64,000 nt of DNA from contig JAFUOV010000018.1 in the NCBI GenBank assembly GCA_017481745.1, forward strand, positions 62,001 to 126,000. Direction: 5' to 3'. Of this stretch, positions 35,241 through 44,198 are shown piece after piece (position 1 is the stretch's first letter; each line of letters starts with the position of its first letter). The notes below the pieces were generated by a model that had not been told where the DNA came from, made no database searches, and saw only the letters and a list, made by a program, of their open reading frames with translations. The translations under genes and the position numbers were made by a program. This DNA is from Bacteroidaceae bacterium. GTDB lineage: Bacteria > Bacteroidota > Bacteroidia > Bacteroidales > Barnesiellaceae_A.

Positions 35241-35367
35241 ATAAATTTATTTATTTTTTCTCCCAAGGCTCAGCCAATATTCTACAAATGTAGTGCAAGC
35301 CGAGCGAAGAACAAAATAAATTTATTTATTTTTTCCTCCAAGGCGCAGCCAACATTCTGAAAATGTA
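35210..35367 (-). repeat. 75-bp promoter-bearing tandem repeat, locus 1
   Basis: Two units with an exact 75-bp period. Each has AGAACAAAATAAATTTATT, a T6-7 stretch, CCAAGGCKCAGCCAA and a -7 element; the -7 positions are 35210, 35285 and, as a decayed copy, 35360. The second unit also keeps TTTG (35312-35315), a 19-bp spacer and TACATTTG (35285-35292). The same unit occurs at 41561-41698. Confidence 0.8.
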
Positions 35368-35583
35368 GTGCAGCATGTATTCTTAATGCGCAAAGTGTTT
35401 GTATTATTAATTGATAGTTGTGTATCATCTTGATAATTTGCAAAAATATAGCCCCTAAAGAGCTTTATGTGGTTGTAAATGTTAAGATTTATTCATTCTT
35501 TTGTACTGTCAAATTGAATAATACCATAAAACACAACCTATTGAACTTTCTTTTAATATTATCAAAAACCTAATGTAAATTCC
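35368..35583. other. Gap before the 604-residue T9SS gene
   Basis: AT-rich. GTTGTAAATGTTAAGATTTA followed by TTCTTTTG near 35500 is a possible off-consensus promoter for the plus-strand gene. Nothing else is recognised. Confidence 0.35.
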
Positions 35584-37398
35584 ATGAAAAAATTATTAGT
35601 AACAATCGTATTGGCGATGATTTTTGTGTTGCCTATTACGGCACAAACCTATTATACCCCGACCGAAGATGTAGAGGTGATATATACAACCAAAGCAAAT
35701 TTGGAAACTGCAGAATGGGCAGTAGACATTAACGGGGAAAAGAATTACGAGGAAAAAACCGGTAAATATGTCTCAATAAATCCTGAAACAGATGCCGAAG
35801 AAGAGATAAAATTTTCAGGTATTTATATTAAAGAAATCAACTCAAATGCCGGTCGTAGTATTATTTTCTACATAACCGGTATTACCGAGTTTAAGGCATA
35901 CGCGGGCGATAAGAGTGCTACATCGGGTGGACGCTACGTTGAGGTAGCATATAATGCCGAGGGTGAAGAGGCTGTAGAATTGCAAGGTACTAATACCAAC
36001 TATTCAAGTATTCTTGCTATTCCCGGTCTTGATCCATCGAAAAAATATAAATTTCATGTCAACGCCAATAATAAAGATTTAGCTCTTCATGCTATAAAAT
36101 TGACAAAGGGGGCAGGAGTAACAGTTGTGCCTGAACTCTTATCAGTTGTGCCACAAGAAGATGCTACTGATGTCGAGATTGAACAAGCAGTGCGATTTAC
36201 TTACAATGTAGAAGTAAAAGCTCCGACAGTTACTATAAATGGTGAAACGATAGAACCCGTAACAGATGGTAATAAGACTTTTACCATTCCTTGCACACTT
36301 GAGTATAGTACAACTTATACAATAATTGTGGGTGAAACCACATCTCTTGAAAATGAAGATGTAGCAATTGCCGGTAAAACTTGGTCGTTTACAACTATGG
36401 CAGAACCCGTTTGTCCGGTAGAGTTTACAACCGAAGCCAAAATTTGGGAAACACCTATAACAACAGGTAATGCGACGGTTGATAATACATTGTACGTATG
36501 TAATATAGATGAAGCCAATGAAAATAATGGTTTCAAATTGCTGCCTCGTAAAAATGGAACTTATATAATGTTTGCGCTACCTGCGGGCGTTTCCGGTAAA
36601 TTGACATTTATGGCAAAGTCTTCAGGAACTGATGCGCGCGAATTGTATTATTACGCAACAAATGATTGGCAAGATGTTCCTGCAGCAGATAATGCAGGTG
36701 TGAAATTTGCAGATGTCCCTAAAGTATTTGCAGAATATGGTTTTGATATTTCTACAACAGAGGATACATACATATTTGTCTATAATGCGGGTGGAAATAC
36801 TTGGTATAAAGACTTCTCTTGGACACCTGTTATAGATGCTCTTATTCAATCGGAAAAGGTATATTATCTCAATCCTCAATCTGAAGAATGGCAACAAGAG
36901 GGTTGGGTTGCGGCTAACTTTATCAACCAAAATACCGGTGCGAGTGCATGGGTGCGTGGTCAGTTGCTGGATTCGGGTTATTATCTTTTCTACTTATCTC
37001 AATACAATGTTCCTGCTGCTGCTCCGGCTCGCGCTGTGGCAGAAGAGATGCCGGTATATACTCACGTCAACTTTGTTTTCCTGAGCAACGAAACAACCGA
37101 GATGACTACCGAGGGCGCTTTGCAATCGACAGGCAATGTTTATTATGACGATATAAACTATTTATGCTATAATACATTGAGCGAGGAGTGGGAATATTTA
37201 GCCTCGGCTTTGGATGAAGTTAAGAGCGGTAGTTTTGCTTATCGCAACAATGTTGTGTGTGCCAATGGTAATATTGAGGTTTACGATGTAAACGGTATAA
37301 TGGTTGCTCGCGGTGTCGATAATGTCGACTTGACTGCTGTTGCCAAGGGTGCTTATATCGTAAGATGTGGCGATGCCGTAGTTAAGATAATGCGTTGA
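35584..37398 (+). CDS. Secreted protein with Ig-like domain and T9SS sorting domain
   Basis: 604 residues. Signal peptide about 1-20 (MKKLLVTIVLAMIFVLPITA). An N-terminal beta-domain (about 22-178) is followed by a bacterial Ig-like domain of the SbsA type (about 183-275; VPQEDATDVEIEQAVRFTY, YTIIVGE). A second beta-sandwich-like part covers about 280-420. The C-terminal 65 residues (IEVYDVNGIMVARG, AKGAYIVRCGDAVVKIMR) are a T9SS sorting domain. No catalytic motif is seen. It is transcribed alone. Confidence 0.82.
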   Translation: MKKLLVTIVLAMIFVLPITAQTYYTPTEDVEVIYTTKANLETAEWAVDINGEKNYEEKTGKYVSINPETDAEEEIKFSGIYIKEINSNAGRSIIFYITGITEFKAYAGDKSATSGGRYVEVAYNAEGEEAVELQGTNTNYSSILAIPGLDPSKKYKFHVNANNKDLALHAIKLTKGAGVTVVPELLSVVPQEDATDVEIEQAVRFTYNVEVKAPTVTINGETIEPVTDGNKTFTIPCTLEYSTTYTIIVGETTSLENEDVAIAGKTWSFTTMAEPVCPVEFTTEAKIWETPITTGNATVDNTLYVCNIDEANENNGFKLLPRKNGTYIMFALPAGVSGKLTFMAKSSGTDARELYYYATNDWQDVPAADNAGVKFADVPKVFAEYGFDISTTEDTYIFVYNAGGNTWYKDFSWTPVIDALIQSEKVYYLNPQSEEWQQEGWVAANFINQNTGASAWVRGQLLDSGYYLFYLSQYNVPAAAPARAVAEEMPVYTHVNFVFLSNETTEMTTEGALQSTGNVYYDDINYLCYNTLSEEWEYLASALDEVKSGSFAYRNNVVCANGNIEVYDVNGIMVARGVDNVDLTAVAKGAYIVRCGDAVVKIMR

Positions 37399-37425
37399 GA
37401 GATATATAATTTACAGTACAAAGCA

Positions 37426-37460
37426 AAATCGCCCGGTTGCCAATGGCAGCCGGGCGATTT
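37426..37460. terminator. Terminator between the T9SS gene and glmS
   Basis: 15-bp stem with one G-U pair (core AAATCGCCCGG) and 5-nt loop CAATG, between convergent genes. Confidence 0.8.
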
Positions 37461-37487
37461 GATATAGTGGCAATCTGTTATTCTTGA

Positions 37488-39332
37488 TTATTCTACAGTA
37501 ACCGACTTGGCAAGGTTGCGAGGTTGGTCTACGTCTTTGCCTTTGCACACTGCGATGTGGTATGCAAGCAACTGCAAGGGTATCGAGGCCAACAAGGGAT
37601 AGAGGAACTCGGCTGTCTCGGGCAGTTCTATAACGTAGTCGACCAACTTCGATATGGTTTCGTCGCCTTTCACAACGATTGCTATTACACGTCCTTGACG
37701 AGCTTTTATCTCTTGTATGTTGCTCAATATCTTCTCATACAGCTTTTTGTTGGTTGCTACTACAACTACGGGCATTTCGGCATCTATAAGGGCAATAGGT
37801 CCGTGTTTCATCTCGGCAGCCGGATAGCCCTCGGCATGGATATACGAAATCTCTTTCAGTTTCAAAGCTCCCTCGAGAGCTACGGGGAAGTTGTATCCGC
37901 GACCCAGATAGATGAAGTTGTGTGCGTAGGTAAATGTGCGCGACAACGATGCGATATTGTCGTTTTGCTCGAGTACTTCGCGTATCTTGTCGGGTATTTG
38001 CAACAACTCGTTCAGCGATGTGGTGAGCTCTTCGGGGCTGATGGTTTGGCGTTCTTTGGCAATGCACAATGCGAGCATGGCAAGAACGGTAACTTGTCCG
38101 GTGAAGGCTTTTGTCGATGCTACACCTATTTCGGGACCTACATGGATGTATGATCCGGTATCGGTATTGCGGGCTATTGAAGAGCCTACCGAGTTGACAA
38201 TGCCATAAACAAAAGCTCCTTGCTTGCGAGCCAATTCGATGGCTGCCAAGGTGTCGGCTGTCTCGCCTGATTGTGAGATGGCTATTACCACGTCGTCTTG
38301 ATTGATGACGGGATTGCTGTAGCGGAACTCCGATGCGTATGCTACCTCGACGGGTATGCGGCAGAAGTTCTCGATGAGGCTTTTACCTATCAATCCGGCA
38401 TGCCATGATGTTCCGCATGCTACGATGATGAAACGGCGTGCGTTGATAATCTTGTTGCCAAAGTCTATCACCGACGAGAAGCGCACATCGGTGCCTTCGC
38501 CGTTGATGCGACCGCTCATGCAGTTGTATAGACAGTCGGGTTGCTCAAAAATCTCTTTCAGCATGAAGTGGCTGTAACCACCTTTTTCTATGGCGCCGAG
38601 GTCGAGGTTTATCTCGCTTACTTCGTGGTCTACTTCTTCGCCTTGTATGGTCATGAAGTGTACGCCATTGTTGCGGTTGATAACGGCTATTTCGCCATCT
38701 TCAAGATATATAACTTTGTGTGTATACTCTACCAACGGGGTTGCATCCGATGCCAAGAAGTACTCGCCATCGCCCAAGCCTATTGCCAATGGACTTGCCT
38801 TGCGGGCAGCGATTATTTCGTCGGGATTTTCGCGGTCTATCACTGCTATGGCATAAGCACCTATTACCTGAGTCAAGGCTCGGCGCACTGCCATAAGAAG
38901 GTCTGAGTTGTATTTGAGTTTGTAGTATTCGATAAGCTGAACGAGTACCTCGGTATCTGTTTCACTCGCAAATGTGTATCCTTTCTCAATCAACTTGCTC
39001 TTGAGCGAAGCATAGTTCTCGATGATACCATTGTGTATCAACGAAAGTGCGCCCGATGATGAGAAGTGGGGGTGGGCATTTACCTGGCAGGGGATACCGT
39101 GTGTTGCCCAGCGGGTGTGTGCTATACCGATGGTTCCCGAGATGTCTTTGTCTGCCAAGAAGGCTTCCAAATCGGCTACTTTGCCTTTTGCCTTGAATAC
39201 GTTGAGCTCTCCCGAGTTGTTAATCATTGATACACCGGCGCTATCATATCCGCGATATTCGAGGCGGTGTAATCCTTTCAATAGTATAGGGCAGGCTTGC
39301 TGAGTACCTATATATCCTACTATTCCACACAT
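37488..39332 (-). CDS. glmS: Glutamine--fructose-6-phosphate aminotransferase
   Basis: 614 residues, standard. The N-terminal nucleophile Cys2 in MCGIVGYIG, glutamine-site HTRWATHG and the C-terminal isomerase SIS domains (SQSGETADTLAA, ACGTSWHAGL) end in the conserved RNLAKSVTVE. It makes glucosamine-6-phosphate for peptidoglycan and lipid A. No glmS ribozyme is visible in the short leader. Its own promoter lies upstream. Confidence 0.95.
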   Translation of the reverse strand: MCGIVGYIGTQQACPILLKGLHRLEYRGYDSAGVSMINNSGELNVFKAKGKVADLEAFLADKDISGTIGIAHTRWATHGIPCQVNAHPHFSSSGALSLIHNGIIENYASLKSKLIEKGYTFASETDTEVLVQLIEYYKLKYNSDLLMAVRRALTQVIGAYAIAVIDRENPDEIIAARKASPLAIGLGDGEYFLASDATPLVEYTHKVIYLEDGEIAVINRNNGVHFMTIQGEEVDHEVSEINLDLGAIEKGGYSHFMLKEIFEQPDCLYNCMSGRINGEGTDVRFSSVIDFGNKIINARRFIIVACGTSWHAGLIGKSLIENFCRIPVEVAYASEFRYSNPVINQDDVVIAISQSGETADTLAAIELARKQGAFVYGIVNSVGSSIARNTDTGSYIHVGPEIGVASTKAFTGQVTVLAMLALCIAKERQTISPEELTTSLNELLQIPDKIREVLEQNDNIASLSRTFTYAHNFIYLGRGYNFPVALEGALKLKEISYIHAEGYPAAEMKHGPIALIDAEMPVVVVATNKKLYEKILSNIQEIKARQGRVIAIVVKGDETISKLVDYVIELPETAEFLYPLLASIPLQLLAYHIAVCKGKDVDQPRNLAKSVTVE

Positions 39333-39388
39333 AGTCTATTTTGTATAAAATTTTAAATTTATAATTATACAATTTACCAAATTCGATA

Positions 39389-39396
39389 CAAAGATA
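39389..39396 (-). promoter_or_regulatory. Candidate -7 element of glmS
   Basis: Minus strand TATCTTTG, 57 bp before the start; a TTG lies 22 bp further upstream. Confidence 0.5.
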
Positions 39397-39417
39397 CTAA
39401 GTATAATTTGATAAAAA

Positions 39418-39458
39418 GCAATAAAAATCAAAAAAAGTAATTTTTTGACTTTTATTGC
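39418..39458 (-). terminator. Terminator of the HIT gene run
   Basis: Nearly perfect 18-bp stem (GCAATAAAA to CAAAAAA with its complement, one A-C) followed on the minus strand by CTTTTTATC. About 120 bp past the HIT stop. Confidence 0.65.
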
Positions 39459-39576
39459 CTTATCAATAATTTTGTTTGCAAAATCAAGCGGCTGTGCCCC
39501 GTAGATTTTATGGAATTTAATGCTGCACCGGGGGCTGATGACCTGCTATTGTTTGCCGCATCTGTCGAGGATGCTA

Positions 39577-39972
39577 TTACTTCATTTGTTGTGCTATTCG
39601 GGCAGCTATTGCAGCCATCTCTTCGGCCGGCAGAGATAGTTTCTCGCGGAAGAAGTTCATATCGCCCTCGGTAGTGATGGGAATGAGGTGTATGTGTGTA
39701 TGGGGTACTTCAAGACCCATTACGGCAACGCCTACACGCTTGCACTCTACTGCTTCTTGCAGGGCGCGGGCTACGCGGCGGGCAAAAGCCATAAGACCGC
39801 TATATGTTTCGTCGTCGAGGTCGAAGATATAGTCTACCTCTTTTTTAGGGATTACCAAGGTATGACCTTTTGCTACGGGACTGATATCGAGGAATGCAAA
39901 GTAATTGTCGTCCTCGGCAACTTTGTAGCAGGGTATTTCGCCGGCTACGATACGACTGAAGATTGATGCCAT
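39577..39972 (-). CDS. HIT family nucleotide-binding hydrolase
   Basis: 131 residues. The histidine triad HTHIHLIPI is near residue 91, and KGHTLVIPKKEVDYIFDLDD is family-typical. HinT/Fhit-like proteins split AMP from small adducts. It starts 19 bp after the 5'-nucleotidase gene, so both nucleotide-linked enzymes are probably co-transcribed. Confidence 0.9.
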   Translation of the reverse strand: MASIFSRIVAGEIPCYKVAEDDNYFAFLDISPVAKGHTLVIPKKEVDYIFDLDDETYSGLMAFARRVARALQEAVECKRVGVAVMGLEVPHTHIHLIPITTEGDMNFFREKLSLPAEEMAAIAARIAQQMK

Positions 39973-39991
39973 AGTTGTAATATTTTGATTG

Positions 39992-41536
39992 TTATTTTAT
40001 TGTTATGCGATGGTCGTTTGTTGCGTGTAGCGTTTTGCCTTGTTGGGTTTGCTCGGTTATGTACGCTTCGAAGAGCTCGTATACAAATCCCGGGTAGTCT
40101 TTTCTTGACAAAGCATTGTTGAATGCTACCATGCCATCGCCACCTTCTGCTACAAAATTGAGGGTGGCAATATTGTATATTCTATTGTTGTCGATGGGGT
40201 TGCCACCAATGGTGAGTTGTGCCACCTTGCCGTCATCTATAGTGAGGCGTACCTCGCTGCTCACACCCTCGCCGCCATTGTTGGCTATTTGCTCAAAGAG
40301 TTGTTTCACATCGCTGCCCTTGAGCTGTACGATAGTCATATAGTTGGTAAATGGGAATGATTTCCATACATTGCCGCGAGTTACTGTTCCGGGCATAATG
40401 TCCATGCGCACACCGCCGGTGTTGATGATAGAGAAGTCTATTCGTTTGCCGCTGCGTTTGCGAGCTATGTCGGCAAATGCATCGCAAGCCCAATTGGTGA
40501 GGGGGCTCTCGGGACGTGCCACGTATAATGTATCGTCGGTAGTGCCCAAAGCAACACTCATAACACTATCTACTTGTGCTTTATAGGGGGCTAATAGTGA
40601 TGTGAAATCTTTGTCCAAGCGATTGTCATATCGAGCATCTACCGGCAGCAACTTGTATTCGACCGACAGGTTGCCATCCTGCTCGACAGGTATTGTGATA
40701 TCGACAAATCCCAGATAGGCGCCACTCTTGCCGGTCTGTCCCACAACAATATTGCGACCGTCGAGGTTGGCGTGGATGGCGGGCTCAAATAGTGTTGTGT
40801 GCGAGTGTCCGCCAATTACGAGGTCGATGTTGCGGGTGTTTTGCACGAGTACCGAGTCTATCACGTCGGTATCATCTTCCGAGTCGGCAGTGTATCCAAG
40901 GTGCGACAAGGCTATCACTATATCGGCACCCTCCTTACGCAACAAAAAAGCCATGCTGTCGGCGGCAACGATGGGGTCGTGGTATACGACATCCTTGGCA
41001 TGAGCCGGGAACAGCAACCCTTTGGGGTTGACATTCAGCCCTACAAAACCCACCTTCACATTGCCGGCAGAGAGGATGCATGAAGGAACAACTTCATTGC
41101 CCAATGCTGGGTTGTTGTAGGTGTAGTTGGTCGATACGGTAGTGCCGTTGAAAGCCGACAACATTGCGGTAAGCGCTTCACCACCATTATCAAATTCGTG
41201 GTTACCCAACGTGCGCACATCGTAGCCCAATTTGTTGAGTACCAAAGTTTCTACCTCTCCGGCGTAGAAGTTGAAGTAGGGAGTTCCCTGTACAGCATCG
41301 CCGGCATCCACCAATAGGGCATCGGGGTATATGTTGCGCAGGCTGTCGATGAGTACTTTTCGGCGCACAACACCGCCCATGTCGGCATTCTTCTTGGCAT
41401 TGGCATCAAGGGGTTCTATCTGACTGTGGGTGTCGTTGGTGAAGAGTATAACAACGTGGCGTTCAGCCTTGTTGCAAGACGACAACATAGCCACAGCCAC
41501 CAACATACAACCGATATACGATAACAAACGCTTCAT
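39992..41536 (-). CDS. 5'-nucleotidase/metallophosphatase lipoprotein (UshA-like)
   Basis: 514 residues from the ATG at 41536, chosen because MKRLLSYIGCMLVAVAMLSSC is a lipoprotein signal with lipobox SSC; the longer frame start at 41590 would run into the promoter repeat. The metallophosphatase domain has FTNDTHSQ, DAGDAVQGTP, GNHEFDNGG and GGHSHT. The C-terminal 5'-nucleotidase domain (about 340-500) has NTGGVRMDIMPG and FTNYMTIVQL. It likely releases phosphate from extracellular nucleotides. Its promoter lies in a 75-bp repeat. Confidence 0.9.
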   Translation of the reverse strand: MKRLLSYIGCMLVAVAMLSSCNKAERHVVILFTNDTHSQIEPLDANAKKNADMGGVVRRKVLIDSLRNIYPDALLVDAGDAVQGTPYFNFYAGEVETLVLNKLGYDVRTLGNHEFDNGGEALTAMLSAFNGTTVSTNYTYNNPALGNEVVPSCILSAGNVKVGFVGLNVNPKGLLFPAHAKDVVYHDPIVAADSMAFLLRKEGADIVIALSHLGYTADSEDDTDVIDSVLVQNTRNIDLVIGGHSHTTLFEPAIHANLDGRNIVVGQTGKSGAYLGFVDITIPVEQDGNLSVEYKLLPVDARYDNRLDKDFTSLLAPYKAQVDSVMSVALGTTDDTLYVARPESPLTNWACDAFADIARKRSGKRIDFSIINTGGVRMDIMPGTVTRGNVWKSFPFTNYMTIVQLKGSDVKQLFEQIANNGGEGVSSEVRLTIDDGKVAQLTIGGNPIDNNRIYNIATLNFVAEGGDGMVAFNNALSRKDYPGFVYELFEAYITEQTQQGKTLHATNDHRITIK

Positions 41537-41560
41537 AACAATATGCTTTAAATAATGGTA

Positions 41561-41591
41561 CAAATATAGCGCAAGCCGAGCGGAGAACAAA
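41561..41591 (-). promoter_or_regulatory. Promoter of the 5'-nucleotidase gene (in the 75-bp repeat)
   Basis: Minus-strand TTTG (41588-41591), a 19-bp spacer and TATATTTG (41561-41568), 25 bp before the chosen ATG. Confidence 0.75.
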
Positions 41592-41698
41592 ATAAGTTTA
41601 CTTATTTTTTATCCCAAGGCGCAGCCAATATTATGGAAATATAGCGCAAGCCGAGAGGAGAACAAAATAAATTTACTTATTTTTTATCCCAAGGCGCC
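41561..41698 (-). repeat. 75-bp promoter-bearing tandem repeat, locus 2
   Basis: Two units with the same 75-bp period as locus 1 (CAAAATAA at 41588 and 41663). The distal unit keeps the -33 and 19-bp spacer, but its -7 reads TATATTTC. Shared blocks: CGCAAGCCGAG, GGAGAACAAAATAA, TTATTTTTTATCCCAAGGCGC. Confidence 0.8.
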
Positions 41699-41731
41699 GA
41701 TGTATTATGTAATATGCGGTAAGAAACGAAA

Positions 41732-41767
41732 AAGAGTTGCACCGGTGTTGTGGCACAACTCTTTATG
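41732..41767 (-). terminator. Terminator downstream of the FKBP pair
   Basis: AAGAGTTG pairs with CAACTCTT, with CAC/GTG pairing inside. It follows the 41789 gene end on the minus strand. Confidence 0.6.
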
Positions 41768-41788
41768 TATCTTATAATCTTGTGATTG

Positions 41789-42655
41789 CTATTTGGCAAG
41801 ACCTTTTGTTTCAACCTCAAATACGAGAGTCGAGTTTGAAGGCATTTCGGCACCTCTGCCACGTACGCCATAAGCAAGCTCCGAGGGGATGTAGAAGATG
41901 TATTTAGCACCGGGCGACATCAAACGCAAGCCTTCGGTAAAACCGGGAACGAAGCGACCAACAACCGATTTCAAGCTGGGGTTTTGGTCGAAGATGCTAT
42001 CGTTGATAAACTTACCTACGTAGCTCAATTCAATCTTGTCGGTTGATGTGAATTTCTTGCCGTTACCCTCTTTGATAACTTTGTAGAGAAGACCCGATTC
42101 GGTCTTTTGCACACCCTCTTCTTGCTCTTTGGCAGCGAGGAATGCTATACCGGCTTCGAGGTTGGCTTTAGCCTCGGGGGTGTTGGCAATAGAGTCCAAC
42201 TCGGCTTGTTCCTTGGCAAGGCGAGCGGCAGCGATGATGCTATCGCATACAAAGTTGGCGCGATTTTTTTCGATAGAGAAGATGCTATCGCCCTTGACAG
42301 CCTTGGCATAAGCAACGATGAATGTTTCAAAGTTGAGGTCAAGACCAAATTGCTCTGCCATTTGGTCGAAGTTTTTCTTCATTTGGATACCGTCATTCAC
42401 ACCCATATAGTATGAGGGGTTGTTGGCATTTGCACCCTCTTTGATACCTTTCAGGTAGTCGTTAACATCGAGGTCGTTCAAGTCGGGGTATACACCCATA
42501 GCTTTGGCCTCAGCCAAGCGCGAACCTTGCATTACGCCGATACCGTAGCTGAGTGAGTCGGCGGCATTGTCGAGTGTAGCAGCTTTTTTGCTACCGCAAG
42601 AGCATACGTTCAACATGAGAACTGCTCCTAAAGCAAAAAACAAAAATTTCTTCAT
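41789..42655 (-). CDS. FKBP-type peptidyl-prolyl isomerase lipoprotein
   Basis: 288 residues. A lipoprotein signal (MKKFLFFALGAVLMLNVCSC) is followed by a helical FKBP N-terminal dimerisation domain (about 30-175) and the FKBP domain (about 185-288; LLYKVIKEGNGKKFTSTDKIELSYVG, FIPGF-like VPGFTEGLRLMSPGAKYIFYIPSELAYG). It is Mip/FkpA-like and probably assists folding in the periplasm or outer membrane. It starts 19 bp after a second FKBP gene. Confidence 0.9.
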   Translation of the reverse strand: MKKFLFFALGAVLMLNVCSCGSKKAATLDNAADSLSYGIGVMQGSRLAEAKAMGVYPDLNDLDVNDYLKGIKEGANANNPSYYMGVNDGIQMKKNFDQMAEQFGLDLNFETFIVAYAKAVKGDSIFSIEKNRANFVCDSIIAAARLAKEQAELDSIANTPEAKANLEAGIAFLAAKEQEEGVQKTESGLLYKVIKEGNGKKFTSTDKIELSYVGKFINDSIFDQNPSLKSVVGRFVPGFTEGLRLMSPGAKYIFYIPSELAYGVRGRGAEMPSNSTLVFEVETKGLAK

Positions 42656-42674
42656 ATCTGTATATCTGTCTTTA

Positions 42675-43265
42675 TTAGATTACTTTAATCAATTCTACTT
42701 CAAAGATAAGTGTTGCGTGGGGAGGGATAGGACCTGCGCCTTGTGCACCGTAACCCAATTTAGAGGGAATGTAGAGTTTCCAGCGCGAACCTTCGTTCAT
42801 CAATTGCAACGCCTCTACCCATCCGGGGATAACTTGGTTTACACCAAATACGGCGGGAGTACCACGTTGTACCGAGCTGTCGAATACCATACCGTCGATA
42901 AGAGTACCGTGATAGTGGCATTGTACTTTGTCGGTAGCTTTGGGCTTGCGACCCTCGCCTGTTGCCAACACTTCGTATTGCAATCCGCTGGGCAATGTTA
43001 TCACACCTTCGCGTTTGGCGTTCTCGGCAAGGAAAGCCTCGCCGGCTTGCAAGTTGGCTTCGGCTGCCTTGGCAGCCTCGGCTTGCAATTGGGTGAAAAA
43101 CTCATTGATGATTTGTTTTGCCTCGTCAATGCTGATAGCGGGTTCTTTTGCCTCCATTACGGCGCGTACACCCTCGGCAAAGTCGTCTACTTGTAATTTA
43201 TTGATGCCCGATGCAAGATAGCTGTATCCTACATTCAGACCCAATGCATAACTCAATTTGTCCAT
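42675..43265 (-). CDS. FKBP-type peptidyl-prolyl isomerase
   Basis: 196 residues, no signal peptide (MDKLSYALGLNVGYSYLASG). The N-terminal helical domain is followed by FKBP motifs YHGTLIDGMVFDSS, QVIPGWVEALQLMNEGSRWKLYIP and GYGAQGAG. It resembles FklB. With the lipoprotein FKBP just downstream it makes a paralogous pair, one likely cytoplasmic or periplasmic and one membrane-tethered. Confidence 0.9.
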   Translation of the reverse strand: MDKLSYALGLNVGYSYLASGINKLQVDDFAEGVRAVMEAKEPAISIDEAKQIINEFFTQLQAEAAKAAEANLQAGEAFLAENAKREGVITLPSGLQYEVLATGEGRKPKATDKVQCHYHGTLIDGMVFDSSVQRGTPAVFGVNQVIPGWVEALQLMNEGSRWKLYIPSKLGYGAQGAGPIPPHATLIFEVELIKVI

Positions 43266-43316
43266 ATTTTCTGTTTTAAATTTGTTTACTTTGACTTAAT
43301 TCTTAAAAATCGACTG

Positions 43317-43324
43317 CAAAGATA
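43317..43324 (-). promoter_or_regulatory. Candidate -7 element of the FKBP pair
   Basis: Minus strand TATCTTTG, 52 bp before the 43265 start. No clear -33 box. Confidence 0.45.
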
Positions 43325-43462
43325 TATTCTTTCGCTCACAATAGCTTACATAATAAGTTAAAAATAACATAAAAACCAACAATAGTTGTGTGGTAAACAA
43401 TTATTTTTTCGATATTTACACTTTGATAATAGGATAACAATAACAGCTAATCGACGATTGAT

Positions 43463-44158
43463 ATGAAGAAAAAGAGATTGGTGGTGCTGACCGGTGCCGG
43501 AATGAGTGCCGAGAGTGGTATTTCGACCTTCCGCGATAGTGGCGGTTTGTGGGAGCAATATAATGTTGAGGATGTTGCTTCGATTGAGGGCTGGATGCGC
43601 AATCCTGCTTTGGTGCACGAGTTTTACAATCATCGTCGCAAGCAGTTGTCAACGGTATCACCCAACAAGGGACACTACGGATTGGTGGCTCTTGAGGAGC
43701 ATTTCGATGTGCATATCATTACGCAAAATGTCGATAATCTGCATGAACGCGCCGGTAGCAGCAATGTGCTGCACCTGCATGGCGAGTTGATGAAGGTGCG
43801 TTCGACACGTGACGAAAGCCGCATCTATGAACTTACACCCGACAATTGCGAATTGACCGTCGACTCGCGCGATGCTTATGGCGATACGATGCGCCCTCAC
43901 ATCGTCTTCTTTGGCGAGGCTGTTCCTATGATAGAACCTGCGATAGAGTGTACCGAGCAGGCAGATATATTGGTTGTGATAGGTACATCGCTCAATGTAT
44001 ATCCTGCTGCCGGATTGCTACGTTTTGCACGACGTGGCACGCCGATATATCTTATCGACCCCAAGCCGGTCAATGCCCCCGGCGATATGGCAATACGCTA
44101 TATCACCCAAGGAGCATCGGAGGGCGTTGCTACCTTGACGCGCTTGCTGCTTGAGTAG
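43463..44158 (+). CDS. cobB: Sir2-family NAD-dependent protein deacylase (sirtuin)
   Basis: 231 residues. NAD-binding GAGMSAESGISTFRD is near residue 11, QNVDNLHERAG includes the catalytic-site Asn/Asp, then HLHGEL with the general-base His, and GTSLNVYPAAGL. The usual four zinc cysteines are absent: the zinc-ribbon region (MKVRSTRDES to DAYGDTMRP) has only one Cys. I recall other Bacteroides CobB-like proteins lacking them too. It removes acyl groups from lysine. It is transcribed alone. Confidence 0.88.
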   Translation: MKKKRLVVLTGAGMSAESGISTFRDSGGLWEQYNVEDVASIEGWMRNPALVHEFYNHRRKQLSTVSPNKGHYGLVALEEHFDVHIITQNVDNLHERAGSSNVLHLHGELMKVRSTRDESRIYELTPDNCELTVDSRDAYGDTMRPHIVFFGEAVPMIEPAIECTEQADILVVIGTSLNVYPAAGLLRFARRGTPIYLIDPKPVNAPGDMAIRYITQGASEGVATLTRLLLE

Positions 44159-44174
44159 AATTTATATATTATAT

Positions 44175-44198
44175 AATAGGTATAGGCTTGCCTATTTT
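44175..44198. terminator. Weak hairpin between the sirtuin gene and purN
   Basis: AATAGG pairs with CCTATT, followed by TTT; convergent genes. Confidence 0.35.

Noticed and set aside
35163..35360. Small frame reading NKINLFIF twice in the promoter repeat
   Set aside because: It is the translation of the 75-bp tandem repeat; the repetition is at DNA level and no start signal fits.
39333..39480. glmS ribozyme
   Set aside because: The leader is short and AT-rich and lacks the conserved pseudoknot core; such ribozymes are typical of Firmicutes.
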